From: SZUA-318 sp964412015
Lineage (GTDB): Bacteria > Gemmatimonadota > Gemmatimonadetes > Longimicrobiales > Gaopeijiaceae
Assembly: GCA_964412015.1 (NCBI GenBank)
Contig: CAYPMO010000011.1
Coordinates: forward strand, 16,442-80,441
DNA: 64,000 bases
Reading direction: 5' to 3'
The notes beneath the pieces are model-generated. The model saw only the letters and a program-made list of their open reading frames with translations. It did not search any database and was not told where the DNA came from. Position 1 is the first letter of the stretch. Each line of letters opens with the position of its first letter. Below are positions 35,242 to 44,226 of this stretch, in pieces. A program made the position numbers and the translations under genes.

Positions 35242-36603
35242 CTATGCGTCACGGGACAGCCCGTATTTCTCGATCTTCTTGTAGAGGTTCGAGCGGGGCA
35301 TGTCCACCTTCCGGGCCGTCTCCGCGACGTTCCAGTCGTTCTCGCGGAGCTTCCGCACGATGAACGCGCGCTCGGCGCGCTCCTTGAACTCGACGAAGGT
35401 CTCCGCGCCGAGGAGGTCGCCGCCCGCCGTGGAGGCCGCGCTGCGCCCCGGGGCCAGGAGGTCCACGTCTTCGGCTCGCACCTGGTCTCCCGGCGTGAGG
35501 ATGAGGAGACGCTCCACGGTATTACGCAATTCGCGCACGTTGCCCGGCCACTCCCGCGAGACGAGCCGCTCCACCGCAGCATCCGTGAACGTCTTCGCGC
35601 CTACGCGAGCCGTGCTCGCCATCGCATGGGCAAAGTGCTGGATGAGCATCGGGATATCGTCCCGGCGGTCCTGCAGCGGCGGAACGTGGATCGGCACGAC
35701 GTTCAACCGATAGAACAGGTCCTCGCGGAACCGCCCCTCGCGGATCTCCTCCTGGAGATCCTTGTTGGTGGCCGCCACGACCCGGACGTCCACCTCGACG
35801 GCCTTGGAGCCCCCGACGCGCGTGACGACGCCCTGCTCCAGCGCGCGCAGGACCTTGGCCTGGGCCGCCAGCGACATGTCGCCGATCTCGTCCAGGAAGA
35901 GGGTTCCACCGTCGGCCTGCTCGAACTTCCCGGCGCGATCCGAGACCGCCCCCGTAAAGGAGCCCTTGATGTGCCCGAAGAGCGCGGACTCGATGAGCTC
36001 CGACGGGATCGCCGCGCAGTTGACTTCGACGAACGGTTCCTTGCTCCGGCCCGAGAGTCGGTGGATCGCCCGGGCGACCAGCTCCTTTCCCGTTCCGTTG
36101 TCACCGCTGATCAGCACCCGGGCGTCCGTCGGCGCAACCTTCTCCACCCGCTCCAGCACCTGCCGCACCGCGTAGGACGTTCCTACGATCTCGTAGCGGC
36201 TTTCCACCTGGTCGCGGAGCGCCTCCATGCTCGCCGTGAGCCCACGCAGCTCCAGCGCCCGCCGCAACGTCACGAGGAGTCGGTCGGTGTCGAGCGGCTT
36301 CTCGAGGAAGTCGTACGCTCCCTTGCGCGTAGCCTCGACGGCCGTCTCGATCGTGCCGTGGCCCGAGATCATGACGACGAGCGCCGCCGGATCCTGCTCC
36401 CTCAGGCGACCCAGCACTTCCAGGCCGTCCATCCCCGGCATCTTCACGTCGAGGAAGATGACGTCGGGGCGGAACGACCCGATCGCGGCGAGCGCCTCGG
36501 GCCCGTCGGACGCGGCCCGCACTTCGTGGCCTTCGTACTCGAACACCTGGGCGAGAGCTTCCCGGATGGACCGTTCGTCGTCGACGATGAGGAGCTTGGC
36601 CAA
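35242..36603 (-). CDS. NtrC-family sigma54-dependent response regulator
   Basis: 453 residues. Receiver domain with Asp8/Asp9, phospho-acceptor Asp52 (IFLDVKMPGMDG), Ser80 and Lys102; AAA+ domain with Walker A (GDNGTGKE, 167-174), sigma54 contact loop GSFTGA (214-219, a common variant of GAFTGA), Walker B (LFLDEIGD, 234-241) and R-finger region; C-terminal Fis-type helix-turn-helix (NVAETARKVDMPRSNLYKKIEKYG). It should activate sigma54 promoters on phosphorylation. It resembles NtrX-type regulators, and the only NtrY-like kinase here is at 46394; pairing is speculation. Confidence 0.93.
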   Translation of the reverse strand: MAKLLIVDDERSIREALAQVFEYEGHEVRAASDGPEALAAIGSFRPDVIFLDVKMPGMDGLEVLGRLREQDPAALVVMISGHGTIETAVEATRKGAYDFLEKPLDTDRLLVTLRRALELRGLTASMEALRDQVESRYEIVGTSYAVRQVLERVEKVAPTDARVLISGDNGTGKELVARAIHRLSGRSKEPFVEVNCAAIPSELIESALFGHIKGSFTGAVSDRAGKFEQADGGTLFLDEIGDMSLAAQAKVLRALEQGVVTRVGGSKAVEVDVRVVAATNKDLQEEIREGRFREDLFYRLNVVPIHVPPLQDRRDDIPMLIQHFAHAMASTARVGAKTFTDAAVERLVSREWPGNVRELRNTVERLLILTPGDQVRAEDVDLLAPGRSAASTAGGDLLGAETFVEFKERAERAFIVRKLRENDWNVAETARKVDMPRSNLYKKIEKYGLSRDA

Positions 36604-36605
36604 CC

Positions 36606-37268
36606 CTACCTCCGAGCTTCGAGTACCAGGCTGTCGCGCCGTACCACAACCGACTTCACCCCGTCCGGGATGGGAACCGCGATCGCGTCGGAGCGGAGGC
36701 CGGGAGGACCCTCACGTCCCAAGCCGGCCAGGAGGCCGGCCACCAAGCGCTGCGGGATCGGGACCCGGGAAACCTCGATCCGATCCACGTGGAGCGCGAG
36801 GAAAGCCTGGTCGAGGGCGCTCAGGGTCCCCACCATCTCGAGGAGCACGGTGTCGGGGAGGATGGCCATGACCTGTCCGAGGTCGGGAATCCGGGGAAGC
36901 GCCTCCCGGGCCACGCGGGCCCGCACGTGCACCCGCCCATCCTGGAGGTGGACCGTCGGGTCGCTGATCCCCGCGGGCATGAGGCCTGGAAGCGCGTATC
37001 GGAGCACGGAGGAGAGCTCGGTCGAGCCGAGCGCGAGGCGGTCCTCGCCCTCGCCGCCGCGAAAACGCTCGAAACGGTCGAGCGTCGCGTCGGCGAGATC
37101 GAGGGAAGGCTGCGCCGGCCCCGAGCCGTGAGGCGCGGGCACCCACACCGGTTCCCCGATGCCGAGGGCCCGCTCCAGCGCCGGGAGCGCCGCCGGTCCC
37201 CAGCGAAGCCCGGCGAGCGCGACCAGGACCAGGACGATCCCCCATGCCACCTTCCGGAGCGGCGTCAT
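36606..37268 (-). CDS. Hypothetical membrane-anchored protein
   Basis: 220 residues from ATG 37268; the longer frame would run into thpR. One N-terminal membrane helix (VAWGIVLVLVALAGLRWGPAAL), then a soluble region of about 190 residues with strand-helix alternation (LGSTELSSVLRYALPGLMPAG, VHLQDGRVHVRARVAREALP). The presence of paired amphipathic strands around a hydrophobic loop recalls lipid-binding-type folds, but I recognise no family. Four bases after thpR and two bases before the NtrC-type gene, so it is part of that operon. Confidence 0.7.
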   Translation of the reverse strand: MTPLRKVAWGIVLVLVALAGLRWGPAALPALERALGIGEPVWVPAPHGSGPAQPSLDLADATLDRFERFRGGEGEDRLALGSTELSSVLRYALPGLMPAGISDPTVHLQDGRVHVRARVAREALPRIPDLGQVMAILPDTVLLEMVGTLSALDQAFLALHVDRIEVSRVPIPQRLVAGLLAGLGREGPPGLRSDAIAVPIPDGVKSVVVRRDSLVLEARR

Positions 37269-37272
37269 GCGC

Positions 37273-37836
37273 TCAGGCTCCCTCGAACCTGGCCGCGCAT
37301 ACGACGGTATACCGCGCCCCTTCACGGCCGAGACGGCTCCGCATCAGATCGAGCGACCGGAAATCCACGCGGCCGCTGAACTCCAGACGGGCCACGAGGC
37401 TGTCCAGGTCGCGGAAGGGGCCCTCTCCAACGCGGGTGTTGGCCCTGCCGAGCGTAAGATGGGGATGGAAGTCCCTCGTCTCCGCCTCGAAGCCTCGGCC
37501 GGCCAGCGCCCATTCCAAGTCTTGCTTGAGGCAGCGGAGCGCAGGCGTCGCGTCCACGCCGAGCCAGATGACCCGTGGCTTTCGGAGCGTGGGGAACGCG
37601 CCGAATCCGCCGAGTCGGAGCGAAAGTGGTTCCGTGGAGGACGCGATCCGGCGTACGATTGCCTCGACATCTCCCAACTTCTCGGGCCGGACCTCCCCGA
37701 GGAACTTGAGCGTGAGGTGGAGGTTGTCGGCCTCGACCCACCGGACCGGGACCTCCTGGTCGCGCAGCGGCTCCGCCGCGTCCCAGATCCGCCGACGTTC
37801 CCTACCGGGGAGGTTGAGTGCGATGAAGGTCCGCAT
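37273..37836 (-). CDS. thpR: RNA 2',3'-cyclic phosphodiesterase (LigT/ThpR)
   Basis: 187 residues. 2H phosphoesterase that opens 2',3'-cyclic phosphate ends, and historically ligates tRNA halves in vitro. Two HxTx motifs are clear: NLHLTLKFLGEV (about 39-50) and FHPHLTLGRA (about 131-140). Starts MRTFIALNLPG, as usual. Sixteen bases after the desulfurase-like gene. Confidence 0.93.
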   Translation of the reverse strand: MRTFIALNLPGRERRRIWDAAEPLRDQEVPVRWVEADNLHLTLKFLGEVRPEKLGDVEAIVRRIASSTEPLSLRLGGFGAFPTLRKPRVIWLGVDATPALRCLKQDLEWALAGRGFEAETRDFHPHLTLGRANTRVGEGPFRDLDSLVARLEFSGRVDFRSLDLMRSRLGREGARYTVVCAARFEGA

Positions 37837-37852
37837 GGCTGCCTCCGCTCCG

Positions 37853-39013
37853 TCATGCCCGGCCGGGCCGCCCGGGCCCGGTCAGAGCCTCGAGGCCTTC
37901 GAGGGCCCGGTCCACGTCCTCCTCGGTGGAGGCCCAGCCCACGGACAGGCGGAGCGCTCCCGTCTCCGCGGTGCCCAGGAGCCGGTGGCATTCCGGCGCG
38001 CAATGCAGTCCGGCCCTCCCCTGCACACCCCACTCCGCGTCGAGGCGCCGCGCGAGGGTGGCAGGATCCAGCGTCCTGGCCGTCAGGGTGACGATCCCCA
38101 CGCCGTCCTCGCCGGCGGGTGACCGGACCTGGACGCCGCGGATCGCTCCAAGCCCCTCCCGAAGTCTCCGCTTCAGCCGGAGCTCGTGGGCATGGATAGC
38201 GTCCACGCCACGCTCGAGCACGAAGCGGATCCCCGCATCGAGCCCCACGATACCCGGCGCGTTCACCGAGCCGGCCTCCAGGCGGTCCGGCAACGCCTCC
38301 GGCATCTCTCGCCTGGTGGAATCGCCGCCGGTTCCTCCCCGGACGAGTGGTTCCACGTCCACCCCTTCGCGCACCCAGAGCCCGCCGGTCCCCTGTGGGC
38401 CGAGCATACCCTTGTGCCCCGTGAAGGCCACGAGATCCACACCGAGGGCCCCGCAATCGAGAGGGAAATGTCCCGCGCCCTGGGCCGTGTCCAGCAGCAC
38501 CAGAGTCCCGACGGCGCGGGCGAGCTCGGTCAGGGGTTCCACAGGGAGCCGCTGACCCAGGACGTTGGACGCGCAGTTCACCACCAGGAGCCGCGCGCCC
38601 CGGAGCTGCCGCTCGACCCCATCGTAGTCGATCCCGCCCTCGGGGGTTCCCGGGACCATCCGCACCTCGAGGCTCCTCTCCCGCGCCAGGAACGCGGCCG
38701 GCCGGAGAACGGCGTTGTGGTCGTAGGCCGTCACCACCACGGCATCGCGGGGCCGGAGCACGCCCCAGAGCGCCGCATTCAGGGCGTACGTCGCATTCGG
38801 CATGAAGGCGATCCGCCCGGGGTCGCCCGGCAGTCCCAACAGCGTCTGGATCGCCCGGCGGCACCGGTGCGCCGCGCGTCCGGCCTCCAGCGCGGGCGCG
38901 TGGGCGCCCCGCCCCGGCGTCGCTCCGCACTCCGTCAGGAACCGCGCCATGGCCTCGGCGACCACCGGGGGTCGCACGGCGGATGTGGCGGCAAAGTCGA
39001 GGTAATGGCTCAT
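37853..39013 (-). CDS. Cysteine desulfurase-family class V aminotransferase
   Basis: 386 residues. PLP enzyme of the SufS/NifS-like fold; begins MSHYLDFAATSAVRPPVV. The PLP lysine is in VAFTGHKGMLGPQGTGGLWV; PLP-contact Asp in LVLLDTAQGAG; ALRLSVGWASTEEDVDRA near the end. A cysteine occurs in the expected late loop (AGLHCAPECHRLLG), matching the family of uncharacterised desulfurase-like proteins rather than IscS. It may release sulfur or selenium from cysteine derivatives. A small overlapping ORF lies just upstream. Confidence 0.88.
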   Translation of the reverse strand: MSHYLDFAATSAVRPPVVAEAMARFLTECGATPGRGAHAPALEAGRAAHRCRRAIQTLLGLPGDPGRIAFMPNATYALNAALWGVLRPRDAVVVTAYDHNAVLRPAAFLARERSLEVRMVPGTPEGGIDYDGVERQLRGARLLVVNCASNVLGQRLPVEPLTELARAVGTLVLLDTAQGAGHFPLDCGALGVDLVAFTGHKGMLGPQGTGGLWVREGVDVEPLVRGGTGGDSTRREMPEALPDRLEAGSVNAPGIVGLDAGIRFVLERGVDAIHAHELRLKRRLREGLGAIRGVQVRSPAGEDGVGIVTLTARTLDPATLARRLDAEWGVQGRAGLHCAPECHRLLGTAETGALRLSVGWASTEEDVDRALEGLEALTGPGRPGRA

Positions 39014-39173
39014 GGCGCGGCGGGCGTCGTTTCGATCGTGATGATCACCACGGACCCCACGATGATGGCGCCGGGAACCAGGCGGGCGCCATGCCCCAGA
39101 ACCTATCGACCAGCGGGCCCGGGTCCAGATGAGGAGGACGCCGTCGCGCCGTCTCGGCGGACCGAGCGGTCAC
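39010..39173 (-). pseudogene. Small membrane-protein ORF broken by a frameshift
   Basis: From GTG 39171-39173 the first frame encodes a basic N-terminus ending PLVDRFWGMA, then loses sense; at that point the next frame continues with RLVPGAIIVGSVVIITIE, a convincing membrane helix, and stops in an ATGA overlap with the desulfurase-like gene (39010-39013). Joining the frames would give about 53 residues. Either a one- or two-base indel in a real small gene or a sequencing error. Family unknown. Confidence 0.35.
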
Positions 39174-39338
39174 CTACGACGTCTCGGTGACCTCGTCGCG
39201 GCGTGCCCGGACGCGCTGGTAGCCCTGGAGCAGGACGACGCCGAGGACACCCGCGAAGAAAGGTAGCGCAAAAGCGAGAAACAGGCCCGGGCCGACGTGC
39301 GCGTAGAGGTCGGCGAACAGCGTCAGGAGGGTGCTCAT
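39174..39338 (-). CDS. Small single-helix membrane protein
   Basis: 54 residues from ATG 39338. One long hydrophobic segment (GLFLAFALPFFAGVLGVVLL) and a basic then acidic tail (QRVRARRDEVTETS). Its stop directly abuts the GTG of the next small ORF. No strong ribosome site is visible. It resembles no family I know; small size leaves a real chance that it is not a gene. The remaining 39339-39499 shows nothing. Confidence 0.45.
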   Translation of the reverse strand: MSTLLTLFADLYAHVGPGLFLAFALPFFAGVLGVVLLQGYQRVRARRDEVTETS

Positions 39339-39499
39339 GTCGATCGGCTGGTCTATGGCAAAGGCCCCGCGTGGGGCTCGTCATCGTCTCGTTCCACCAC
39401 CACCGCGGCGAGAAGGCTAACGTCTCGACGGCCGAGGATGTAGCGGGGGAAGCCCGCGTCTCCGGTGGGAGGGCGCCCGACATCCGTTGGGGCGATGGA

Positions 39500-41029
39500 C
39501 TACGGGGTCCTCCGGTCCAGAGCCCTGTAAGTGAGCGCCTCGAGCGCATCGTCCGGCGTCACCCGCTCGCGACCCTCGAGGTCGGCGAGGGTCCGCGCGA
39601 CCTTGAGCACGCGGTGGTACGCGCGGGCCGAGAGCCCGTCGTGCACGGCGGCCTCGAGGACGCGCGCCACACCCTCCGGCGGGCGGGCGAAGCGTCTCAG
39701 GAGCGCGACATCCATCTGCGCGTTGGCATACACGCCCGGGTACCCGGCGAACCGCCGTTCCTGGACGCGTCGCGCTCGGGCCACGCGCTCGCGAACCCGC
39801 TCCGTGGGCTCGCCCCTGGTCTCGTCCGCCAGGCGCTCGAAGGGAACCGCGGGGACCTCGACCTGCAGGTCGATCCGGTCCACGAGAGGCCCGGACACGC
39901 GCGAGCGGTAGCGCACCACGTGCCCGGGCTCGCACCGGCAGCGGTCCGAGCCGTCGCCCCACCACCCGCACGAGCAAGGGTTCATGGCTCCTACGAGCAG
40001 GAAGCATGCAGGGAACCGCTCGGCCCCCCGGACGCGGGACAGGTGCACCTCTCCTCCCTCAAGCGGCTGACGAAGCGCCTCGAGCACATTGCGGCGGTAT
40101 TCCGGCAGCTCGTCGAGGAAGAGGACCCCGTGGTGCGCGAGCGAGACCTCACCGGGCCGGAGCGGCATCCCTCCCCCGACCATCCCCGCGTCACTCACCG
40201 TATGATGAGGAGCACGGAAAGGCCTTCTCCGGACGAGCGCGGTGCCGGGCGGGAGAAGGCCCGCCACCGAATGGACGCGGGTGACCTCGAGGGCCTCGGG
40301 GAGCGTCAGCGGGGGCAGGATTCCGGGCAGCCGGCGGGCGAGCATGGTCTTGCCGGATCCCGGAGGACCGACGAGGAGAAGGTTGTGCCCGCCCGCGGCC
40401 GCCACCTCCATGGCTCGCTTGGCGGATTCCTGGCCCTTCACGTCACGGAGGTCGGGCAGGTCGGTCCCGGTGGCGTCCAGGAGTGCCCTCGTGTCGCAGC
40501 CGACGGGCGCCAGCACCCGTCCGCCGCGAAGATGCGCGACGACCTCCCCCAGGTTCGTGGCTCCGTACACCGAGACTCCCGCCACGACCGCGGCCTCGGG
40601 AGCGTTATCCCGGGGCACGACCAGCGCGCCGACGCCCTCCCGAGCACACCCCGCCGCAACGGGGAGCACGCCCCGGATCGCCCGAAGCGCCCCATCCAGG
40701 CCCAGCTCTCCCACGAAGGCCATCCCCTCCAGGCGCGAAGGCTCCACGTGCCCGCCCGCGGCGAGGAGGCCCACGGCGAGCGGCAGGTCGAAGGCGCTGC
40801 CCTCCTTGCGGACGTCGGCGGGCGCCAGATTCACCGTGATCCTGCGGGGAGGTAGGGGAAAACCCACATGGCGGAGCGCGGCGCTCACTCGCTCCCTACC
40901 TTCACGGACCGCGCTCTCGGCCAGCCCCACGACGGTGAACGAGGGAAGGCCCGCGGCGAGGTTCACCTCGACGTGGACGAGGTAGCACTCGATGCCGCGG
41001 ATCGCGCCGGTGGTGACGTGGGCAAGCAT
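39500..41029 (-). CDS. comM: ComM/YifB-family Mg-chelatase-like AAA+ ATPase
   Basis: 509 residues from ATG 41029 (MLAHVTTGAIRGIECYLVHVEV). N-terminal Lon-like fold domain (GLPSFTVVGLAESAVREGRERV, ITVNLAPADVRKEGSAFDLPLA), central AAA+ domain with Walker A (LLVGPPGSGKTMLARRLPGILPP), Walker B (GVLFLDELPEY) and sensor segments, and the Mg_chelatase C-terminal helix bundle (LSARAYHRVLKVARTLADLEG). ComM proteins are hexameric helicases that help DNA integrate during natural transformation. A cysteine cluster (NPCSCGWWGDGSDRCRC) typical of this family is present. Divergent from the pnt operon. Confidence 0.93.
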   Translation of the reverse strand: MLAHVTTGAIRGIECYLVHVEVNLAAGLPSFTVVGLAESAVREGRERVSAALRHVGFPLPPRRITVNLAPADVRKEGSAFDLPLAVGLLAAGGHVEPSRLEGMAFVGELGLDGALRAIRGVLPVAAGCAREGVGALVVPRDNAPEAAVVAGVSVYGATNLGEVVAHLRGGRVLAPVGCDTRALLDATGTDLPDLRDVKGQESAKRAMEVAAAGGHNLLLVGPPGSGKTMLARRLPGILPPLTLPEALEVTRVHSVAGLLPPGTALVRRRPFRAPHHTVSDAGMVGGGMPLRPGEVSLAHHGVLFLDELPEYRRNVLEALRQPLEGGEVHLSRVRGAERFPACFLLVGAMNPCSCGWWGDGSDRCRCEPGHVVRYRSRVSGPLVDRIDLQVEVPAVPFERLADETRGEPTERVRERVARARRVQERRFAGYPGVYANAQMDVALLRRFARPPEGVARVLEAAVHDGLSARAYHRVLKVARTLADLEGRERVTPDDALEALTYRALDRRTP

Positions 41030-41148
41030 GCCGCCAGGGTAGCGGAGCCCAGCGGCCCGGGACATGTCGGATTGGGCCTTCCACCCCCTACGCCCGCGGG
41101 CCGCCGGAACCACGGCAGATCCCCTCCGGAGCGTAAGGAAATTCCCGC

Positions 41149-41177
41149 TTGTGCCCCTCCGCACTCCCCGGTACCCT
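41149..41177 (+). promoter_or_regulatory. Promoter of the pnt operon
   Basis: TTGTGC (41149-41154), 17-base spacer, TACCCT (41172-41177), giving a leader of about 70 bases before pntAA. Same hexamers as the btuB promoter. Confidence 0.5.
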
Positions 41178-41253
41178 ACGGTGCTGTCCGGCCCGCGTCT
41201 GAGAGCCGGCACGCATGCCTCTTTCCCCGCATACCATCCAAGGGAGCGCGTCC

Positions 41254-42390
41254 ATGAAGGTCGCCGTCCTCAAGGAATCACGCCAAGGAGAGCGTCGCGT
41301 GGCCCTGGTCGCCCAGGGTGTCCAGGCGCTCAAGAAGGCGGGCCTCGACGTTGTCGTGGAGAGCGGAGCCGGGACGTCGGCCGGAGTGGCCGACGAGGAG
41401 TATCGGACCGCGGGCGCCACCGTCGTGGCCGGAGCCTCGGAGGCCCTCGAAGGGGCTGGCTTGGTTCTGCATATCAATCCGCCGTCATCCGTGGAGCTGG
41501 ACGGGATGGGCGAGGGCACGATCCTCGTCTCGTTTTTGAACCCGCTGACGGATCCGGATCTGGTCCGGGCCCTGAACGCCCGCAAGATCACAGGGATCTC
41601 CATGGAGCTCGTTCCCCGCATCACGCGGGCCCAGACCATGGACGCCCTCTCGTCGCAGGCCACCGTGGCCGGCTACAAGGCCGTGCTCATGGCCGCGGAC
41701 GAGCTTCCCCGCTTCCTCCCCATGTTCACCACCGCGGCCGGCACGATCCGCCCGGGCCGGGCGCTGGTCCTGGGAGCCGGAGTCGCCGGACTGCAGGCCA
41801 TCGCCACGGCGAAGCGCCTCGGCGCCATCGTGGAGGCCTTCGACGTGCGTCCGGCCGTCAGGGAGCAGGTGCGGAGTCTGGGCGCGAAGTTCCTCGAGAC
41901 CGAGCACGAAGTCACCGCCGAAGGAGAGGGCGGCTACGCCAAGGAGCTTTCGGAAGATCAGCACAAGAAGGAGTTGGAGCTGATCGGCGCCCACATCAAA
42001 GACGCCGACATCGTGATCACCACGGCCCAGATCCCGGGCCGGAAGGCGCCGATCCTGATCACGGCCGACATGGTGAAGTCCATGAAGGCCGGCTCGGTCA
42101 TCGTGGATCTCGCGAGCGAGACCGGTGGCAATTGCGAGCTCACGAAGCCCGCCGAGACCACCGTGGCCCACGGCGTGCAGATCCTCGCGCCGACGAACGT
42201 GCCCGCGATGATCCCCGTGCACGCCAGCCAGATGTACTCCAAGAACGTCATCACGCTGGTGGGCGAGTTCGTGAACATGAAGGACGGAACGGTGAACCTG
42301 GACTTCTCCAACGACGTGGTGGGCCCTTCGACGGTCACTCACGGGGGAGCAGTCGTGAACGAGCGGGTCAAGCAGCTCCTGGGTGCGTGA
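41254..42390 (+). CDS. pntAA: NAD(P) transhydrogenase subunit alpha, part 1 (soluble, NAD-binding)
   Basis: 378 residues from ATG 41254, preceded by AAGGGAG. This is domain I of proton-translocating transhydrogenase, which passes hydride between NADH and NADP in exchange with protons. Alanine-dehydrogenase-like fold: VAVLKESRQGERRVAL, GAGVAGLQAIATAKRLGA (Rossmann loop), RPAVREQVRSLGAKF, and RKAPILITADMVKSMKAGSVIVDLA. The alpha chain is split in two genes, as in Rhodospirillum and many phyla. Sixty bases before pntAB. Confidence 0.96.
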   Translation: MKVAVLKESRQGERRVALVAQGVQALKKAGLDVVVESGAGTSAGVADEEYRTAGATVVAGASEALEGAGLVLHINPPSSVELDGMGEGTILVSFLNPLTDPDLVRALNARKITGISMELVPRITRAQTMDALSSQATVAGYKAVLMAADELPRFLPMFTTAAGTIRPGRALVLGAGVAGLQAIATAKRLGAIVEAFDVRPAVREQVRSLGAKFLETEHEVTAEGEGGYAKELSEDQHKKELELIGAHIKDADIVITTAQIPGRKAPILITADMVKSMKAGSVIVDLASETGGNCELTKPAETTVAHGVQILAPTNVPAMIPVHASQMYSKNVITLVGEFVNMKDGTVNLDFSNDVVGPSTVTHGGAVVNERVKQLLGA

Positions 42391-42449
42391 GGCATCCCGG
42401 AGTCGCTCGAGGAAACCAGAACGCAGACGCCCTACTCCGAGGAGAACCC

Positions 42450-42728
42450 ATGGGCGAGTTGATGATTGGTCTCTACGTGTTCGTTCTCGCCACCCTGGCG
42501 GGTCGCGAGGTGATCACCAAGGTGCCCCCTACGCTCCACACGCCACTGATGTCGGGCGCGAACGCGATCTCGGGTATCGCGATCGTCGGCGCCATCGTCG
42601 TCGCGGGGCGGACCGAGGGGGTCGTCGAGACGTGGCTGGGCGTGGCCGCGGTCGCCATGGCGACCGTGAACGTGGTCGGTGGCTTCCTGGTCACCGACCG
42701 CATGCTCGCGATGTTCAAGAAGCGCTGA
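42450..42728 (+). CDS. pntAB: NAD(P) transhydrogenase subunit alpha, part 2 (membrane)
   Basis: 92 residues from ATG 42450, ribosome site GAGGAGAA. Small membrane subunit with three hydrophobic helices (about 4-18, 37-53, 62-83) and the conserved loop REVITKVPPTLHTPLMSGANAISG. It forms the proton channel with PntB. Thirteen bases before pntB. Confidence 0.95.
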   Translation: MGELMIGLYVFVLATLAGREVITKVPPTLHTPLMSGANAISGIAIVGAIVVAGRTEGVVETWLGVAAVAMATVNVVGGFLVTDRMLAMFKKR

Positions 42729-42741
42729 GGGGGAGCTCACG

Positions 42742-44130
42742 ATGAATACCGAGATCATTGTCGAGCTGGCCTACCTCGTATCGGCCATCCTCTTCGTCCT
42801 GGGCCTCAAGCGGCTCCAATCACCCGCCACGGCACGTAAGGGGAACGCCATCGCCGCGACGGCCATGCTCATCGCCATCGTCACCACGATGGTCAACAAC
42901 GAGATCCTCTCGTGGACCGAGATCCTCGTCGGCCTGATCGTCGGATCACTCTTCGGCGGCGTGGCGTCGTACGCCGTGAAGATGACCGCGATGCCTCAAA
43001 TGGTGGGCCTGTTCAACGGATTCGGAGGCGGGGCGTCCGCGCTCGTCGCCATCGCCGAGTTCGTGACCCTGAAGGGTCAGGTCGGGGCCGGGACGAACGG
43101 CACCAGCATCATGGTGACGGTCCTGATCGGTGGAGTGACGTTCGCGGGGTCCATGATCGCGTTCCTCAAACTCAATGAGTGGATGACGGGGAACCCGATC
43201 ACCTATCCGCTCCAGAAGATCCTCAACGCGATCCTGTTCCTCGGCGCCCTCGTCGCGGGGGGGCTCGCGATGGGCCTGGGCGGCGCCCAGCCGATGACCG
43301 TATTCTGGATCCTCGTCGCGCTGTCCCTGGTCCTGGGCGTGACGCTCACGATCCCGATCGGCGGCGCGGACATGCCCGTGGTGATCTCCTTGCTCAACTC
43401 GTATTCCGGGCTGGCGGGGGCCGCGGCAGGCTTCGTCATCATGAACATGGTGCTGATCATCTCCGGCGCACTCGTCGGCGCGTCGGGGCTCATCCTCACC
43501 ATGATCATGTGCAAGGGGATGAACCGCTCTCTCGCCAACGTCGCCTTCGGCGCGTTCGGCGGCACGGCGGGAGTCGACAAGTCACAGATCGGCAAGCGCC
43601 CGGTGAAGCGGGCCGACGCGGAGATGGTGGCGGCCGAGCTCGGCTACGTGAACTCCGTGATCATCGTGCCGGGCTACGGACTCGCGGTGGCGCAGGCGCA
43701 GCACGAGCTCCGCAAGGTGGGTGACCTGCTCGAGCAGCGCGGAGTGAGCGTGCGGTACGCCATACACCCGGTCGCGGGGCGCATGCCCGGGCACATGAAC
43801 GTTCTCCTCGCCGAGGCGGACGTGCCGTACGACAAGCTCTTCTCCCTGGAGGAGATCAACGACGACTTCGCCAACACCGACGCCGTGCTCATCGTCGGCG
43901 CCAACGACGTCTGCAACCCGGCGGCGAGGGACCCGAAGAGCATCATCGCAGGCATGCCGATCCTGAACGTGGACAAGGCACGCAGGACGATCGTCATGAA
44001 GCGGTCGCTCTCGCCCGGCTTCGCCGGAATCGACAACGACCTCTTCTACAACGAGAAGAACCTCATGTTCTTCGGAGATGCCAAGCAGTCCATGGCCGAT
44101 CTGGTCAAGGCGGTGCGGGATCTCGGTTGA
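42742..44130 (+). CDS. pntB: NAD(P) transhydrogenase subunit beta
   Basis: 462 residues from ATG 42742, ribosome site GGGGGAG. N-terminal membrane part with about nine helices (to residue 260 or so) and a C-terminal NADP-binding domain III (VIIVPGYGLAVAQAQHELR, AIHPVAGRMPGHMNVLLAEA, NDDFANTDAVLIVGANDVCNPAAR, KRSLSPGFAGIDNDLFYN). All conserved proton-channel loops appear (FNGFGGGASALVA, SYSGLAGAAAGF-type). Followed by a strong terminator. Confidence 0.97.
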   Translation: MNTEIIVELAYLVSAILFVLGLKRLQSPATARKGNAIAATAMLIAIVTTMVNNEILSWTEILVGLIVGSLFGGVASYAVKMTAMPQMVGLFNGFGGGASALVAIAEFVTLKGQVGAGTNGTSIMVTVLIGGVTFAGSMIAFLKLNEWMTGNPITYPLQKILNAILFLGALVAGGLAMGLGGAQPMTVFWILVALSLVLGVTLTIPIGGADMPVVISLLNSYSGLAGAAAGFVIMNMVLIISGALVGASGLILTMIMCKGMNRSLANVAFGAFGGTAGVDKSQIGKRPVKRADAEMVAAELGYVNSVIIVPGYGLAVAQAQHELRKVGDLLEQRGVSVRYAIHPVAGRMPGHMNVLLAEADVPYDKLFSLEEINDDFANTDAVLIVGANDVCNPAARDPKSIIAGMPILNVDKARRTIVMKRSLSPGFAGIDNDLFYNEKNLMFFGDAKQSMADLVKAVRDLG

Positions 44131-44149
44131 GGGACCCCCTGCCGAGTCG

Positions 44150-44178
44150 GCGGGGCCGGCGCATCGCGCCGGCCCCGC
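44150..44178 (+). terminator. Intrinsic terminator of the pnt operon
   Basis: A perfect 13-bp stem (GCGGGGCCGGCGC 44150-44162 with 44166-44178) with a 3-base loop, followed by TCTTGTTT. Twenty bases after pntB. Confidence 0.85.
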
Positions 44179-44226
44179 TCTTGTTTCCGGTCGAGGAACG
44201 TACGGGTCGGCTCCTCCGCCGACGGG

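Noticed and set aside
39103..39549. 148-codon minus-strand frame
   Set aside because: Low-complexity shadow crossing the end of comM and the small membrane ORFs.
41100..41160. AGGAAATTCCC shared by the comM (near 41137) and lyase (near 15183) upstream regions
   Set aside because: Only two copies at different distances from the genes; too short to separate from chance.
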